A DNA stretch of 64,000 nucleotides from Cutibacterium equinum (GTDB taxonomy: Bacteria; Actinomycetota; Actinomycetes; Propionibacteriales; Propionibacteriaceae): the NCBI RefSeq assembly GCF_028021195.1, contig NZ_CP115668.1, positions 1,674,001 through 1,738,000 of the forward strand, given 5' to 3'. Below the pieces are notes generated by a model that did no database searches, had not been told where the DNA came from, and saw nothing but the letters and a program-made list of their open reading frames with translations. Shown in pieces: positions 55,054 to 64,000 of this stretch. How positions within the stretch are numbered: position 1 is the first letter of the stretch; the number at the start of each line of letters is the position of its first letter. Position numbers and translations under genes: made by a program.

Positions 55054-55089
55054 CTGATTCCCTCAGGCGACCTGATTCCCTCAGGCGAC
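55054..55089. repeat. 18-bp tandem duplication at the phosphotransferase stop
   Basis: CTGATTCCCTCAGGCGAC occurs twice head to tail and a third partial copy (CTGATT) runs into the last codons of the gene. Confidence 0.8.
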
Positions 55090-56319
55090 CTGATTGACGA
55101 GGGCCTCGGCCGCGTCAATGATCGACATCGTCTCAGCACCCCAGTTGGCTTCCTGGCTGCGATAGGGCCCGGTCGCAAGAGATATCGCCACTGCGGCGGA
55201 GCGCAACCGCAACTCCACTGGATCGACTCGCGAGTCGAAGACCGGCACCCACTGCGCCAAGATCTGTCTCATCCGATCAGCCTGGCACGAAGTCATACGC
55301 TGCACTGTCGACAAATGGGCAACCAGGCAGGCCAAGTCGTCAGCGCGACGCCCTGGCCCGATGGTGTCGACGTCGAGGATTCCACAGACCTGACCATTCC
55401 AGACATGGATCTGCCCCTCATGGAAGTCACCGTGGGTGGGCTCATTTCCTGGTGGCAAACTCGTCAATCCCTGGGAGATGATGTCCGCCATCCGGTCCAG
55501 ACGGTCCTGCTGGTCAGGCATGGCGGCAGCAACGATGCGGCAGTAGTGATCCACCGAGTCACTCCACGAGGATCGTCGCGGCAGATCGCACACCTGCGCA
55601 GGAAGCTGGTCGAGCAGCCCGATGAGACCCTCAGCGGTGCATGGATTCCCAGGCTCGAAGAGGGCCTTGCTGAGGGGACGCCCTGGCAATTCGGCCAGAA
55701 AGAGCAGATTGTCGTCCGTGATCCCGACGACGCGGGGGCTCGGCACCCCCGCGCTGGTGAGCAGGTCATGACGGGCAAGGGTCGCCTGGAAGTTGCCCTC
55801 ACGCAGCACCTTGACGTAGAAGCGGCGCTGGGCGACCTCCACCGACAACACCGCGCGACGCCTGGGCCGATACCCAATCATGCGGATGGTGATCTCATCG
55901 GCGCTGACACGGCCACCGACGAGCCCCAACTGCGACACGATGGCCGCCATCTGCTCGGGATAGGCCGCCCGGGACAACCCTGGCAGGTCAGGATCATCGG
56001 GGTATCGCCACACCGCAACCTCCCGAGACCCGTCGACGTAAATGTCGGCGCGCGCATCGGTCTGCGCAGGACCATTGACCCGAGCGCTCATGCCAAAAAG
56101 TTCCTGGCGCTCCCCGGTCGGCCATTGCACCCGAGCCTGGTACGTCGCTGTGGTGGACTGGCCAGGATTGGCGTCAACATGGTCGAGATGCCACTCCAGC
56201 AAGATCCCGTCGGCGTGCTCGACCGCTGCCTTCAGCAGTTTTCCAGCTTCTGGACCGGTGAGCAGGACTGCCCCATCAGCGTCCTTGCCAGGACCGCCGA
56301 GCCACGCGGGTCGTTTCAC
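55081..56319 (-). CDS. Aminoglycoside-phosphotransferase-fold (APH/maltokinase-like) protein
   Basis: 412 residues. An N-terminal non-kinase part precedes the kinase core: FYVKVLREGNFQ (ATP lysine), the catalytic loop PTHGDFHEGQIHVWNG and the metal-binding GILDVDTIGPG. The family phosphorylates small molecules such as antibiotics, choline or sugars; the long N-terminus recalls maltokinase-like proteins. Substrate unknown. GTG 56319 overlaps the hlyC stop (GTGA), so they are coupled. Confidence 0.8.
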   Translation of the reverse strand: MKRPAWLGGPGKDADGAVLLTGPEAGKLLKAAVEHADGILLEWHLDHVDANPGQSTTATYQARVQWPTGERQELFGMSARVNGPAQTDARADIYVDGSREVAVWRYPDDPDLPGLSRAAYPEQMAAIVSQLGLVGGRVSADEITIRMIGYRPRRRAVLSVEVAQRRFYVKVLREGNFQATLARHDLLTSAGVPSPRVVGITDDNLLFLAELPGRPLSKALFEPGNPCTAEGLIGLLDQLPAQVCDLPRRSSWSDSVDHYCRIVAAAMPDQQDRLDRMADIISQGLTSLPPGNEPTHGDFHEGQIHVWNGQVCGILDVDTIGPGRRADDLACLVAHLSTVQRMTSCQADRMRQILAQWVPVFDSRVDPVELRLRSAAVAISLATGPYRSQEANWGAETMSIIDAAEALVNQVA

Positions 56320-57722
56320 ACACTCACCCCTTCTGGCTCCGGGCGCGAGGCCCCAGAGACTCCTCCTGCCATGATCGGAGCAGCCGGTGCGTCGAGCCTA
56401 CGAACCCTCAGCCATGCGGCCCGCAGGCCATCGACCTCGGTCACCGTCAGCTCGACATTGGGAGCGGGTTCCTCCTCCTCGTTCTCCTCATCGGCCACGA
56501 AACCGACAGGGTGGAGGTGCACGTCAACCTGGGCCCCCTTGACAGGAACCTGCCCGGTCTGGGCCATGAAATAGCCGGCAACAGTGTCGTAGGGGCCATC
56601 GGGTAGCACCAGGCCGACCTTCTCGGAGAACTCCTCGATGGTCGTCAGGCCGTCAATGTCACGCTGACGCACGTGGGCCAGATCGGAGGGTTCGACGGTG
56701 TCGTACTCGTCGGTGATGTCGCCGACGATCTCCTCGACGAGGTCCTCCAGGGTGACGATGCCGGCCGTGCCCCCGTACTCGTCCAGGACGATGGCCAGAT
56801 GTGCATGGGTGCGACGCATTTCCGTGAGGGCCTTGAGCACCTTGACGGTGTCGGGCAGGGACACGACGGGGCGCACGAGCTGGGACACCCGGCTGGCACG
56901 AATCTGGGGATCGAGTTCGAGCAGGTCACGCACGTGAACGAATCCGAGCACTCGGTCCGCCGAGCCGTCGATGACCGGGTAACGGGAGTGGGATCCGTCG
57001 CGGACCACCTGAGCTGCCTGAACGGCCTTCATCGACCCCTGCAGGAAGTCCACCTCGGTTCGGGGAACCATGACCTCGCGCAGGGATTTCTCGCCCACGG
57101 CGAAGACCTCGTCGAGGATGGTGCGCTCCTCGTCACCCAAGGTGGCTGAGGAGACGACCATCGAGCGGATCTCCTCGTCGGTGACCTCTTCACGGGCGGC
57201 CGCGGGGTCACCACCAAGAATCTTGACGACGAAGTCGGTCGAGATCCCCAGGAACCAGATGATCGGGCGGAACAGGGTCGCAATGCCGTTGACCATCGGG
57301 CCCAACACCAAGGAGAAACCCTCGGCTCGCTGCATGGCCAGCCGTTTGGCGACCAGCTCTCCCAGCACGATCGAGAAGTAGGAAATGATGATCGTGATGA
57401 TGACGAGGGCGACGGTGCCGGCGACAGAGGCCGACATTCCCCAGGACTCAAAAACCGGCGCAAGCCGATTGGCCAAGGTGGCACCGCCGAAGGCCGAGGC
57501 CAGGAAGCCTGACAGGGTGACGCCGATCTGAACCGCAGACAGGAAGCGGTTGGGATGGGAGTGCAGTTTCTGGATCGAACGGCCGCGAGATCCGCGGGTG
57601 GCCGCCAAGTGCTTGACCTGGGATTCGCGCAGGCTCACCAGCGCCATCTCGGCAGCCGAGAAGACTCCTCCCAGGAGAATGAACAGAAGAATGAGGGCGG
57701 CGTTCTCAACGACGTCAGCCAC
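56316..57722 (-). CDS. HlyC/CorC (CNNM-type) membrane protein with CBS domains
   Basis: 468 residues. DUF21 membrane domain (about 1-190) with four helices and VVLGELVAKRLAMQRAE-type linker, a CBS pair (VPRTEVDFLQ, HAHLAIVLDEYGGTAGIVTL) and a C-terminal CorC_HlyC domain. Relatives are linked to magnesium/cobalt efflux or membrane integrity rather than haemolysis. GTG 57722 with GAAGG upstream; a short leaderless reading frame overlaps the start. Confidence 0.9.
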   Translation of the reverse strand: MADVVENAALILLFILLGGVFSAAEMALVSLRESQVKHLAATRGSRGRSIQKLHSHPNRFLSAVQIGVTLSGFLASAFGGATLANRLAPVFESWGMSASVAGTVALVIITIIISYFSIVLGELVAKRLAMQRAEGFSLVLGPMVNGIATLFRPIIWFLGISTDFVVKILGGDPAAAREEVTDEEIRSMVVSSATLGDEERTILDEVFAVGEKSLREVMVPRTEVDFLQGSMKAVQAAQVVRDGSHSRYPVIDGSADRVLGFVHVRDLLELDPQIRASRVSQLVRPVVSLPDTVKVLKALTEMRRTHAHLAIVLDEYGGTAGIVTLEDLVEEIVGDITDEYDTVEPSDLAHVRQRDIDGLTTIEEFSEKVGLVLPDGPYDTVAGYFMAQTGQVPVKGAQVDVHLHPVGFVADEENEEEEPAPNVELTVTEVDGLRAAWLRVRRLDAPAAPIMAGGVSGASRPEPEGVSV

Positions 57723-57801
57723 GGACCTTCACCATTCCTCTCGTCACAGAGGCGCAGATGAAGGTCTCGGGACTATCGCCCTCCCGGTCATCGTTGTGCA
57801 T
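57715..57801 (-). CDS. Possible leaderless 28-codon leader ORF overlapping the hlyC-type gene start
   Basis: ATG 57801 lies seven bases after TATTCT (57814-57809). It encodes MHNDDREGDSPETFICASVT and then RGMVKVRG, ending in a TGA that overlaps the next gene's GTG by eight bases. If translated, ribosomes finishing it would reinitiate on the HlyC/CorC-type gene. No homologue recognised; could be chance. Confidence 0.35.
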   Translation of the reverse strand: MHNDDREGDSPETFICASVTRGMVKVRG

Positions 57802-57808
57802 GGAATCA

Positions 57809-57814
57809 AGAATA
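57809..57814 (-). promoter_or_regulatory. Candidate -10 (TATTCT) for the HlyC/CorC-phosphotransferase operon
   Basis: TANNNT seven bases before ATG 57801 of the small ORF. Confidence 0.45.
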
Positions 57815-57959
57815 AGGGTTCGATCCGACAAAACTCCACGCATGAGGTGGCGAGCGGGAGGCATCGAGCCACCCACCCGGGAGGACCGACGTCGATGGTG
57901 ACGACGCACCACCGGCGTCGGCCCGCATGGTCAGGCACAGGCCGGAATCCGGCCAGTGC

Positions 57960-60170
57960 TCACAGGGAGTCGATGATGGCGTTGAAGGTCACGCTGGGAC
58001 GCATGGCGTCCTCGACGAGCTCCTCGTCGGGGTGGTAATAACCGCCCATGTCAACCGGATTGCCCTGGACGCCATTGAGCTCGTCGAGAATCTGAGTCTC
58101 GCGGGCGGCCAGCTCGGTGGCCACGTCGGAGAACCGGTCGGCGAGTTCGGGGTCGTCCTTCTGGGCGGCCAGTTCACCAGCCCAGTAACGAGCCAGCCAG
58201 TAGTGGGAACCACGGTTGTCGATCTGACCCAGCTTGCGAGCCGGGGAACGATCGTTCTCCAGGAAGGCGACAATGGCCTTGTCCAAGGTGGCAGCCAGAA
58301 CTCCGGCCTTGGTGCCCTCGGTGGTCTGGTCAATGTGCTCCAGGCATGCACCCAAGGCGCAGAACTCCCCCAGGGAATCCCACCGCAGATAATTCTCGGC
58401 AACGAACTGGGCGACGTGTTTGGGGGCCGAACCGCCGGCACCGGTCTCGAAGAGGCCACCGCCAGCCAGCAGCGGGACGACCGAGAGCATCTTGGCGCTG
58501 GTGCCGATCTCGAGGATGGGGAACAAATCCGTGAGGTAGTCACGCAGCACGTTTCCAGTCACCGAGATGGTGTCCTCGCCGCGCCGGATGCGTGCCAGGG
58601 TGAACTTCATGGCCTCGGCCGGGGCGAGGATGCGAATGTCGAGACCCTCGGTGTCGTACTCGGGCAGGTAAGCCTTGACCTTCTCGATGACGCGGGCGTC
58701 ATGGGCGCGGTTCTCGTCGAGCCAGAAGACTGCCGGGGTGTTGGTGATGCGGGCTCGCTCGACAGCCAGACGCACCCAGTCGCGCACCGGGATGTCACGC
58801 ACCCGGCTCATGCGCCAGATGTCGCCGCCTTCAACCTGGTGGCTCGCCAGCACCTCATTGCCGGAGCGCACCTCGACACGGCCGTCGCGAGCCACGGTGA
58901 AGGTGGTCGGGTGGGAGCCGTACTCTTCACACTTCTGAGCCATCAGGCCGACGTTGGGGGCATCGCCCATGGTGGCAGGGTCAAGGGCACCGTTTTCACG
59001 GCAGTCGTCCATGATCGCGGCGTACATCGTCGCGTAGCTGCGATCCGGGATGCAGGCCAGGGTCTCCTGACGCTTACCCTCGGCATTCCACATGCAGCCA
59101 GAGTCGCGGATGACCGTCGGCATCGAGGCGTCGATGATGACGAGGTTGCCAGCGTGCAGGTTGGTGATGCCGTTATCCGAATCAACCATGGCCAGGGCTG
59201 GCCGGGCCCGGAAGGCCGAATCAATGGCGGCGGTGATCTTGGCGGCGCGGTCGGCCGGGAGATTCTCCAGGCGGGCGTACAGATCACCCAGCCCCAGATC
59301 CGCGTTGACCCCCACGGAGGCGAGATCGTCACCATACTTGTCGAAGACGTCAACGAGGAAGGTGCGCACCGCGTGTCCGAACAGGACCGGGTCGGACACC
59401 TTCATCATGGTCGCCTTGAGGTGGACCGACCACAGCAGGTCCTCCTCCTTGGCCTGGGCCAGGGTGGCGGCATAGAACTCGTCGAGAGCGTCGACGGACA
59501 TGAAGGTGGCGTCGACGATCTCGCCATCGAGGGTCTTGATGCCACTGGCAAGGGTGGTCTCGGAACCATCAGCCTCGACGAGCACGATGTCGAGGTCCTG
59601 GCCCTGGGAGACGAAGGACTCCTCATGGTCGAAGAAGTCGCCATGATCCATGTAGGCGACACGGGCCTTGACCTGATCGGTCCACGGACCCACGCGGTGC
59701 GGGTGGGCCTTGGCGTAGGCCTTGACAGCGGCAGGTGCGCGACGGTCGGAGTTACCCTGCCGCAGCACCGGGTTGACGGCCGAGCCGAGCACCGTGGCGT
59801 AGCGGGCGGCGGTCTGCTTCTCCTCGTCGGTGGAGGGCTTGTCCGGGAAGTCCGGCAGGTCGTAACCCTGGGACTGCAACTCAGCGATGGCGGCCTTGAG
59901 CTGCGGGATGGATGCGGAGATGTTAGGGAGCTTGATGATGTTGGCGTCCGGGGACCCGGTGAGCTCGCCGAGCTCGGCCAGGTGATCGGCCACCTTCTGA
60001 TCCTCGCTCAGACGATCCGGGAACTGAGCCAGAATGCGCCCGGCCAAGGAGATGTCCGACGTCGTGATGTCGATACCCGACTCGTCGAGAAATCCCTCCA
60101 CGATGGGCAGCAAGGAATATGACGCGAGGGCGGGGGCCTCGTCGATCTTGGTCCAGACGATGGTGGGCAT
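57960..60170 (-). CDS. icd: Isocitrate dehydrogenase, NADP-dependent, monomeric type
   Basis: 736 residues, the length of monomeric [23 protein letters not shown] at the N-terminus, [16 protein letters not shown] (substrate serine segment), [33 protein letters not shown] and [20 protein letters not shown] are characteristic. It oxidatively decarboxylates isocitrate to 2-oxoglutarate in the TCA cycle. ATG 60170 has AGGAG seven bases upstream; TATTGT at 60246-60241 could be the -10. Divergent from purU. Confidence 0.96.
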   Translation of the reverse strand: MPTIVWTKIDEAPALASYSLLPIVEGFLDESGIDITTSDISLAGRILAQFPDRLSEDQKVADHLAELGELTGSPDANIIKLPNISASIPQLKAAIAELQSQGYDLPDFPDKPSTDEEKQTAARYATVLGSAVNPVLRQGNSDRRAPAAVKAYAKAHPHRVGPWTDQVKARVAYMDHGDFFDHEESFVSQGQDLDIVLVEADGSETTLASGIKTLDGEIVDATFMSVDALDEFYAATLAQAKEEDLLWSVHLKATMMKVSDPVLFGHAVRTFLVDVFDKYGDDLASVGVNADLGLGDLYARLENLPADRAAKITAAIDSAFRARPALAMVDSDNGITNLHAGNLVIIDASMPTVIRDSGCMWNAEGKRQETLACIPDRSYATMYAAIMDDCRENGALDPATMGDAPNVGLMAQKCEEYGSHPTTFTVARDGRVEVRSGNEVLASHQVEGGDIWRMSRVRDIPVRDWVRLAVERARITNTPAVFWLDENRAHDARVIEKVKAYLPEYDTEGLDIRILAPAEAMKFTLARIRRGEDTISVTGNVLRDYLTDLFPILEIGTSAKMLSVVPLLAGGGLFETGAGGSAPKHVAQFVAENYLRWDSLGEFCALGACLEHIDQTTEGTKAGVLAATLDKAIVAFLENDRSPARKLGQIDNRGSHYWLARYWAGELAAQKDDPELADRFSDVATELAARETQILDELNGVQGNPVDMGGYYHPDEELVEDAMRPSVTFNAIIDSL

Positions 60171-60366
60171 GCGCGAACTCCTGTGGTCGAGGGGATCACC
60201 GCAAGGCGGCCGACGAAGGCCCGGTGCGGAACTGGTGCTCACAATAGTGGAGGGAGGGTACAAAACAGCCCGAGCAGCAGTGGAACATCGCCCAACATCC
60301 CCGAAATGCGCAGCCATCGCTCAATCCCGCTGCCTGGAATGGCCCCCGCCGTGACCCTGGGCCGAC

Positions 60367-60372
60367 TACGGT
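60367..60372 (+). promoter_or_regulatory. Candidate -10 (TACGGT) for leaderless purU
   Basis: TANNNT seven bases before ATG 60380. Confidence 0.55.
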
Positions 60373-60379
60373 ACCGCTC

Positions 60380-61231
60380 ATGGCGAAACCCCACGAGCTC
60401 GTCGTCACCTGGACCAGTCCCGACCAGCCAGGACTCGTCCATGCCGTCACCGGAGCATGCGCTCAGGTTGGCGGCAACCTCACCGAATGCCAACAGTTCA
60501 CCAGCGCCGACACCGGAAACTTCTTCATCCGGTTGCAGGTCGAGTCGGTCAGCAGCCGAGCTGCTCTGGAATCCGCCGTGACGAAACTGGCACAGCGTCA
60601 CCATGCGACTTTCCACATCGACGAGCTGGGACGTCCGGTCCGCACCCTCATCCTCGCGTCCAAGGCACCTCACTGTCTGTCGCACCTGTTGTTCAACCGC
60701 GACACCGGACGGCTACCCATTGACGTCGTCCAAGTGATGGCCAACCATCCTGATCTCGCCGATCTGGCGCAGTTCCACAAGGTGCCGTTCCGGTGGCAGA
60801 AGGTCGACAAGGAGTCCAAGGAGGCCTTTGAACAGGACGTATTGAGCACCGTTGACGCTCTCGACGTCGAACTCGTGGTGCTGGCCCGCTACATGCAAAT
60901 CCTCTCCCCTGAGCTGTGCGAACAACTGTCGGGACGATGCATCAACATCCACCACTCATTCCTGCCCGGTTTCAAGGGGGCCAACCCTTACCGTCAGGCC
61001 CACTCCCGCGGAGTCAAGCTCATTGGTGCGACGGCCCACTTCGTCACCGTTGACCTCGACGAGGGACCCATCATCGAACAGCGAGTCCAGCGAGTCGATC
61101 ATTCCCAGACTGTCGCTGGCCTCACCGCCGTCGGACAGGACACCGAGTCGGCGACCCTCAACGAGGCTGTGCGTCTCTTCGCCGAACATCGCACCTTTCT
61201 GGACGGCATGCGTACCGTCATCCTCAGGTGA
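60380..61231 (+). CDS. purU: Formyltetrahydrofolate deformylase
   Basis: 283 residues. N-terminal ACT domain (LVVTWTSPDQPGLVHAVTGA) and formyltransferase-like domain with INIHHSFLPGFKGANPYRQA (catalytic His and Asn region) and GATAHFVTVDLDEGPII (catalytic Asp). It hydrolyses 10-formyl-THF to THF and formate, balancing one-carbon pools and supplying formate to purine synthesis. TACGGT seven bases before the ATG suggests leaderless transcription. Confidence 0.95.
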   Translation: MAKPHELVVTWTSPDQPGLVHAVTGACAQVGGNLTECQQFTSADTGNFFIRLQVESVSSRAALESAVTKLAQRHHATFHIDELGRPVRTLILASKAPHCLSHLLFNRDTGRLPIDVVQVMANHPDLADLAQFHKVPFRWQKVDKESKEAFEQDVLSTVDALDVELVVLARYMQILSPELCEQLSGRCINIHHSFLPGFKGANPYRQAHSRGVKLIGATAHFVTVDLDEGPIIEQRVQRVDHSQTVAGLTAVGQDTESATLNEAVRLFAEHRTFLDGMRTVILR

Positions 61232-61403
61232 GGACCCGCACAACCAACAGCTATTGGTGCGCAATTTCCGGGTGTGCCATGAAAGAATTCTCACCGCAGC
61301 CACATGTTCCTGACGAGAATGACTCCCCCGCCCACCTCGCCGACCGGCCACGAGTACGCTCGAGGGTATCCACGTGTCATCGAGGACTTTCAAGGAGAGA
61401 TTC

Positions 61404-62387
61404 ATGACCCAGACCCCAGTCAAGATTGCCGTCACCGGTGCAGCTGGCCAGATTTGCTACAGCCTGCTGTTCCGCATCGCCTCCGGTTCGCTGCTCGGAG
61501 ACACTCCCATCGAGCTTCGTCTTCTCGAGATCACCCCGGCCCTCAAGGCCCTCGAGGGAGTCGTCATGGAGCTTGACGACTGCGCCTTCGGCAACCTCGT
61601 GAACATCGAGATCGGAGACGACCCGAAGAAGGTCTTCGACGGAGTCAACGCCGCCTTCCTCGTCGGCGCCATGCCCCGCAAGGCCGGTATGGAGCGTTCC
61701 GACCTGCTCACCAAGAACGGCGCCATCTTCACCGCCCAGGGCAAGGCCCTCAACGATGTTGCCGCCGACGACGTCCGTATTCTCGTCACCGGCAACCCCG
61801 CCAACACCAACGCCCTCATCGCCGCCACCAACGCGGTCGACATCCCGAACGATCACTTCGCCGCCCTGACCCGTCTGGATCACAACCGCGCCAAGACGCA
61901 GCTGGCCCGCAAGACCGGCAAGACCGTCAACGACGTGCGTCACATGACCATCTGGGGCAACCACTCCTCCACCCAGTACCCCGACGCCTTCCACGCCGAG
62001 GTCGCCGGCCAGAAGGCCACCGATCTGGTGGACGAGGCCTGGATCGAGAATGATTTCATTCCGACCGTCGCCAAGCGCGGCGCCGCCATCATCGACGCTC
62101 GTGGCGCCTCCTCGGCTGCTTCGGCCGCCAACGCCACCGTCGAGTGCATGCGCGACTGGATGGGCTCCACCCCCGAGGGTGACTGGGTCTCCATGGCCAT
62201 CCCGTCCGACGGCTCCTACGGAGTCCCCGAGGGCATCATCTCCTCCTTCCCCGTGACCATCAAGGACGGCAAGGTCGAGATCGTCCAGGGGCTGGAGATC
62301 GACGACTTCTCGCGCGCCAAGATCAATGCCTCCGCCAAGGAGCTCTCCGAGGAGCGCGACGCCGTCAAGGAGCTCGGCCTCATCTGA
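61404..62387 (+). CDS. mdh: Malate dehydrogenase
   Basis: 327 residues. NAD loop VAVTGAAG-type ([20 protein letters not shown]), substrate loop [15 protein letters not shown] (arginines), [20 protein letters not shown] and catalytic [11 protein letters not shown]. It interconverts malate and oxaloacetate, a step of the Wood-Werkman propionate cycle. ATG 61404 has AAGGAGA five bases upstream. Confidence 0.97.
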   Translation: MTQTPVKIAVTGAAGQICYSLLFRIASGSLLGDTPIELRLLEITPALKALEGVVMELDDCAFGNLVNIEIGDDPKKVFDGVNAAFLVGAMPRKAGMERSDLLTKNGAIFTAQGKALNDVAADDVRILVTGNPANTNALIAATNAVDIPNDHFAALTRLDHNRAKTQLARKTGKTVNDVRHMTIWGNHSSTQYPDAFHAEVAGQKATDLVDEAWIENDFIPTVAKRGAAIIDARGASSAASAANATVECMRDWMGSTPEGDWVSMAIPSDGSYGVPEGIISSFPVTIKDGKVEIVQGLEIDDFSRAKINASAKELSEERDAVKELGLI

Positions 62388-62419
62388 TCCCTGATCTCAT
62401 CTGATCACTGACACCGACC

Positions 62420-62455
62420 GAACGGGTCCGGAAACGTCGATTTCCGGGCCCGTTC
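62420..62455 (+). terminator. Terminator after mdh
   Basis: GAACGGGTCCGGAAA (62420-62434) pairs with TTTCCGGGCCCGTTC (62441-62455) with one mismatch, six-base loop, then TGTGCGTTCT. Confidence 0.85.
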
Positions 62456-62726
62456 TGTGCGTTCTGACGCCATTGGTCGGCAGTGAGAGCAGGTTGTCGT
62501 CCGCGTGGAGAGATGCACCACACTCGTGCACGAACGTGCAGTGATCCAGACCCCTGGAAGGGCTCACAATGACCCTTGTTGTCCCGTCATAACGGGGTTT
62601 ATTCGCTTCTCCCAGGCAGTGGCAAAGGCCACAAATAGACCATTCATCGAAATGCACATCAGTGCACACACAGGTTTGCCTCATCTGCACCTCGGGCCCG
62701 TTCCTGGTTTAGCTCTGGACGAACGA
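62456..62726. other. Long leader region upstream of the pduP-type gene
   Basis: No gene seen. AT-richer than neighbours between 62575 and 62690. A long regulated promoter region is likely; no cobalamin-riboswitch consensus could be recognised by eye. Confidence 0.4.
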
Positions 62727-62767
62727 GAATGGCCATTCCTATGGTCGATGCATCAGATGTCCTGATG
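62727..62767. promoter_or_regulatory. Two palindromes upstream of the pduP-type gene
   Basis: GAATGGCCATTC (62727-62738) is a perfect 12-base palindrome, and CATCAG-ATGTC-CTGATG (62751-62767) is a perfect inverted repeat. Both lie within 100 bases of the ATG and look like regulator binding sites. Confidence 0.5.
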
Positions 62768-62823
62768 TCCACCGCAAGGAGGCGGATCTTCCCAGGACTC
62801 CACATCCGAAGGAGCCAACAGTC

Positions 62824-64000
62824 ATGACCATCACAGCCGAACGTCGAGTCACCGAAGCCAGCGTCGAGGACCTCGCCGGAGTCTTCAACGACGTCAATGG
62901 TGCGGTGGGCGCCGCCCGGAGGGCCTTCGTCGCCTTCTCGGAGTGCTCCATGGCCCAGCGCCGCGCCTTCGTCGATGCTGTCCGCGAGGCCGCGAGCCAG
63001 CAGGACCGCCTGGAGTACATGGCCAGCGCAGCCGTCGAGGAAACCGCGATGGGCAATGCCGATCACAAGGTGCTCAAGAATCTCTATGCGGCGACTCGCA
63101 CCCCCGGGGTGGAGGACCTCGTCATGGAGGCCCGCCAGGGCGACGACGGACTGACCACCCTCGAGTACGCCCCCTATGGAGTCATCGGCGCCATCACCCC
63201 GACGACCAACCCGACCGAGACCATCATCTGCAACACCATCGGCATGCTCTCGGCAGGAAACACCGTCGTCTTCAGCCCTCACCCGCGGGCCCGTCACCTC
63301 AGTGCCTGGCTGGTCGACGTCCTCAACCGCGCGATGATGGCAGCAGGCGCCCCCGCCAACCTCATCACCCTCGTCGCGAACCCGACTCCCGAGACCACCA
63401 CTCAGCTCCTCAACCACCCGGACATCGCCATGCTGGTCGCCACTGGAGGCCCACAGATCGTCAACATGGTCCTCTCGAGCGGCAAGAAGGCCATCGGTGC
63501 TGGGTCGGGCAACCCACCCGTCGTCGTCGACGAGACCGCCAACATTGCCAAGGCCGCCGCTGACATCGTCCAGGGGGCCAGCTTCGACAACAATCTGCCG
63601 TGCACTGCGGAGAAGGAGATGATCGTCGTCGCCGAGGTGCTGCCAGAGTTCATGGCCGAGCTGCAGGCCAACGGCGCTCAGGTCATCAGTGATCGAGACG
63701 ACCTCGCCAAGTTGCGGTCCTTGCTACTCGACCCCTCAGGCACCAAGCCCGCCACTGCGTGGGTGGGCCAAGATGCTCAGAAGATCCTGCGTGCAGCCGG
63801 TATCACGCCCGAGCAGGACACCCGACTCATCACCATGGTCACCGACCCGCTGGACCCCTTCGTCCAGGTCGAAATGCTCATGCCGGTCGTCCCGGTGGTG
63901 CCCGCCACCGATTACCTCGCCGCCATCGACCTGGCCGTGGAGGTGGAGCACGGCAATCGCCACACCGCGATCATGCACTCCCAAGACGTCTCTCGCCTCG
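62824..64000 (+). CDS. pduP: CoA-acylating aldehyde dehydrogenase, PduP/EutE type, 3' end outside window
   Basis: 392 codons present. YGVIGAITPTTNPTETIICN, SPHPRARHLSAWLVDVLNRA, GAGSGNPPVVVDETANIAKA and the catalytic loop GASFDNNLPCTAEKE with Cys260 identify the PduP/EutE class, which turns propionaldehyde or acetaldehyde into the acyl-CoA. The N-terminal 20 residues may be an encapsulation peptide, but I see no clear match to the known ones. ATG 62824 has AAGGAG nine bases upstream. It is the first gene of what is probably a diol- or lactate-related operon running off the window. Confidence 0.9.
   Translation, partial: MTITAERRVTEASVEDLAGVFNDVNGAVGAARRAFVAFSECSMAQRRAFVDAVREAASQQDRLEYMASAAVEETAMGNADHKVLKNLYAATRTPGVEDLVMEARQGDDGLTTLEYAPYGVIGAITPTTNPTETIICNTIGMLSAGNTVVFSPHPRARHLSAWLVDVLNRAMMAAGAPANLITLVANPTPETTTQLLNHPDIAMLVATGGPQIVNMVLSSGKKAIGAGSGNPPVVVDETANIAKAAADIVQGASFDNNLPCTAEKEMIVVAEVLPEFMAELQANGAQVISDRDDLAKLRSLLLDPSGTKPATAWVGQDAQKILRAAGITPEQDTRLITMVTDPLDPFVQVEMLMPVVPVVPATDYLAAIDLAVEVEHGNRHTAIMHSQDVSRL

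Noticed and set aside
54862-55080. Purine riboswitch upstream of the BMP lipoprotein
   Set aside because: The leader from the -10 to the start is only about 15-20 bases, too short for an aptamer.
57927-60122. 731-codon plus-strand frame antisense to isocitrate dehydrogenase
   Set aside because: Shadow of a protein with full monomeric IDH motifs.
1-64000. tRNA or rRNA genes
   Set aside because: No cloverleaf-like segment with a TTCRA arm or rRNA signature was noticed; a covariance-model scan would be needed to be certain.

Overview
The window looks like chromosome of a propionibacterium, most likely Cutibacterium (C. avidum or C. granulosum type; the base composition looks too GC-rich for typical C. 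acnes). The evidence is high GC, actinobacterial gene neighbourhoods (whiB2 next to manC, a TIGR03089 protein, a CpsA/LCP protein), acyl-CoA carboxylase subunits including a small epsilon subunit, an LpdA-type flavoprotein without the redox disulfide, monomeric isocitrate dehydrogenase, and a plasmid remnant of the kind known from propionibacteria. Many genes have a TANNNT hexamer 6-8 nt before the start codon and no ribosome-binding site, which points to widespread leaderless transcription.

Layout. 1-9.4 kb: envelope and polysaccharide genes (DUF5719-like protein, large membrane glycosyltransferase, WhiB, membrane protein, ManC, TIGR03089 protein, second glycosyltransferase, LCP ligase). 9.4-17.1 kb: GH2 beta-galactosidase behind a LacI-type operator, purE/purK, a Bcr/CflA efflux pump, a PH-domain protein and a peptidase-E-like protein lacking its nucleophile. 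17.1-23.9 kb: birA diverging from an acyl-CoA carboxylase beta/epsilon/maf operon, a lipoprotein, arginine deiminase, an SDR and a ThiD/PdxK-type kinase.

23.9-34.5 kb is the accessory region. Decayed ABC and MFS genes lead into an IS481 transposase fused in frame to the C-terminal part of a plasmid replication protein (RepA). RepB and a small zinc-finger-like protein follow. Next comes a roughly 3.5 kb cassette between inverted 87/89-bp repeats: a secreted bacteriocin-like protein with an adjacent two-helix putative immunity protein, a 19-bp perfect palindrome, a decayed toxin-antitoxin (TA) pair, a second small secreted protein and an intact-looking TA pair. Beyond the right repeat lies the promoter and N-terminus of RepA, cut off by a decayed IS3 transposase. 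The two repA pieces at opposite ends show a circular plasmid that was opened inside repA and is now fixed in the chromosome. A 2H-phosphoesterase-like protein, a HAD phosphatase, a DeoR regulator and another IS scrap follow.

34.5-64 kb: CorA, Nudix, acyl-CoA carboxylase alpha (biotin carboxylase plus biotin carrier), LpdA, purine nucleoside phosphorylase with a phosphohexomutase, a decayed DUF2207 gene, a P-loop kinase, a DEDDh exonuclease, MetG, and a six-gene nucleoside uptake/salvage operon (BMP lipoprotein, ABC ATPase, two permeases, cytidine deaminase, RNase HI fusion). Then come a phosphotransferase with a CBS-domain (HlyC/CorC) protein, isocitrate dehydrogenase, PurU and malate dehydrogenase. 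The window ends inside a PduP-type CoA-acylating aldehyde dehydrogenase. The metabolic genes fit propionate-fermenting central metabolism with nucleoside salvage.
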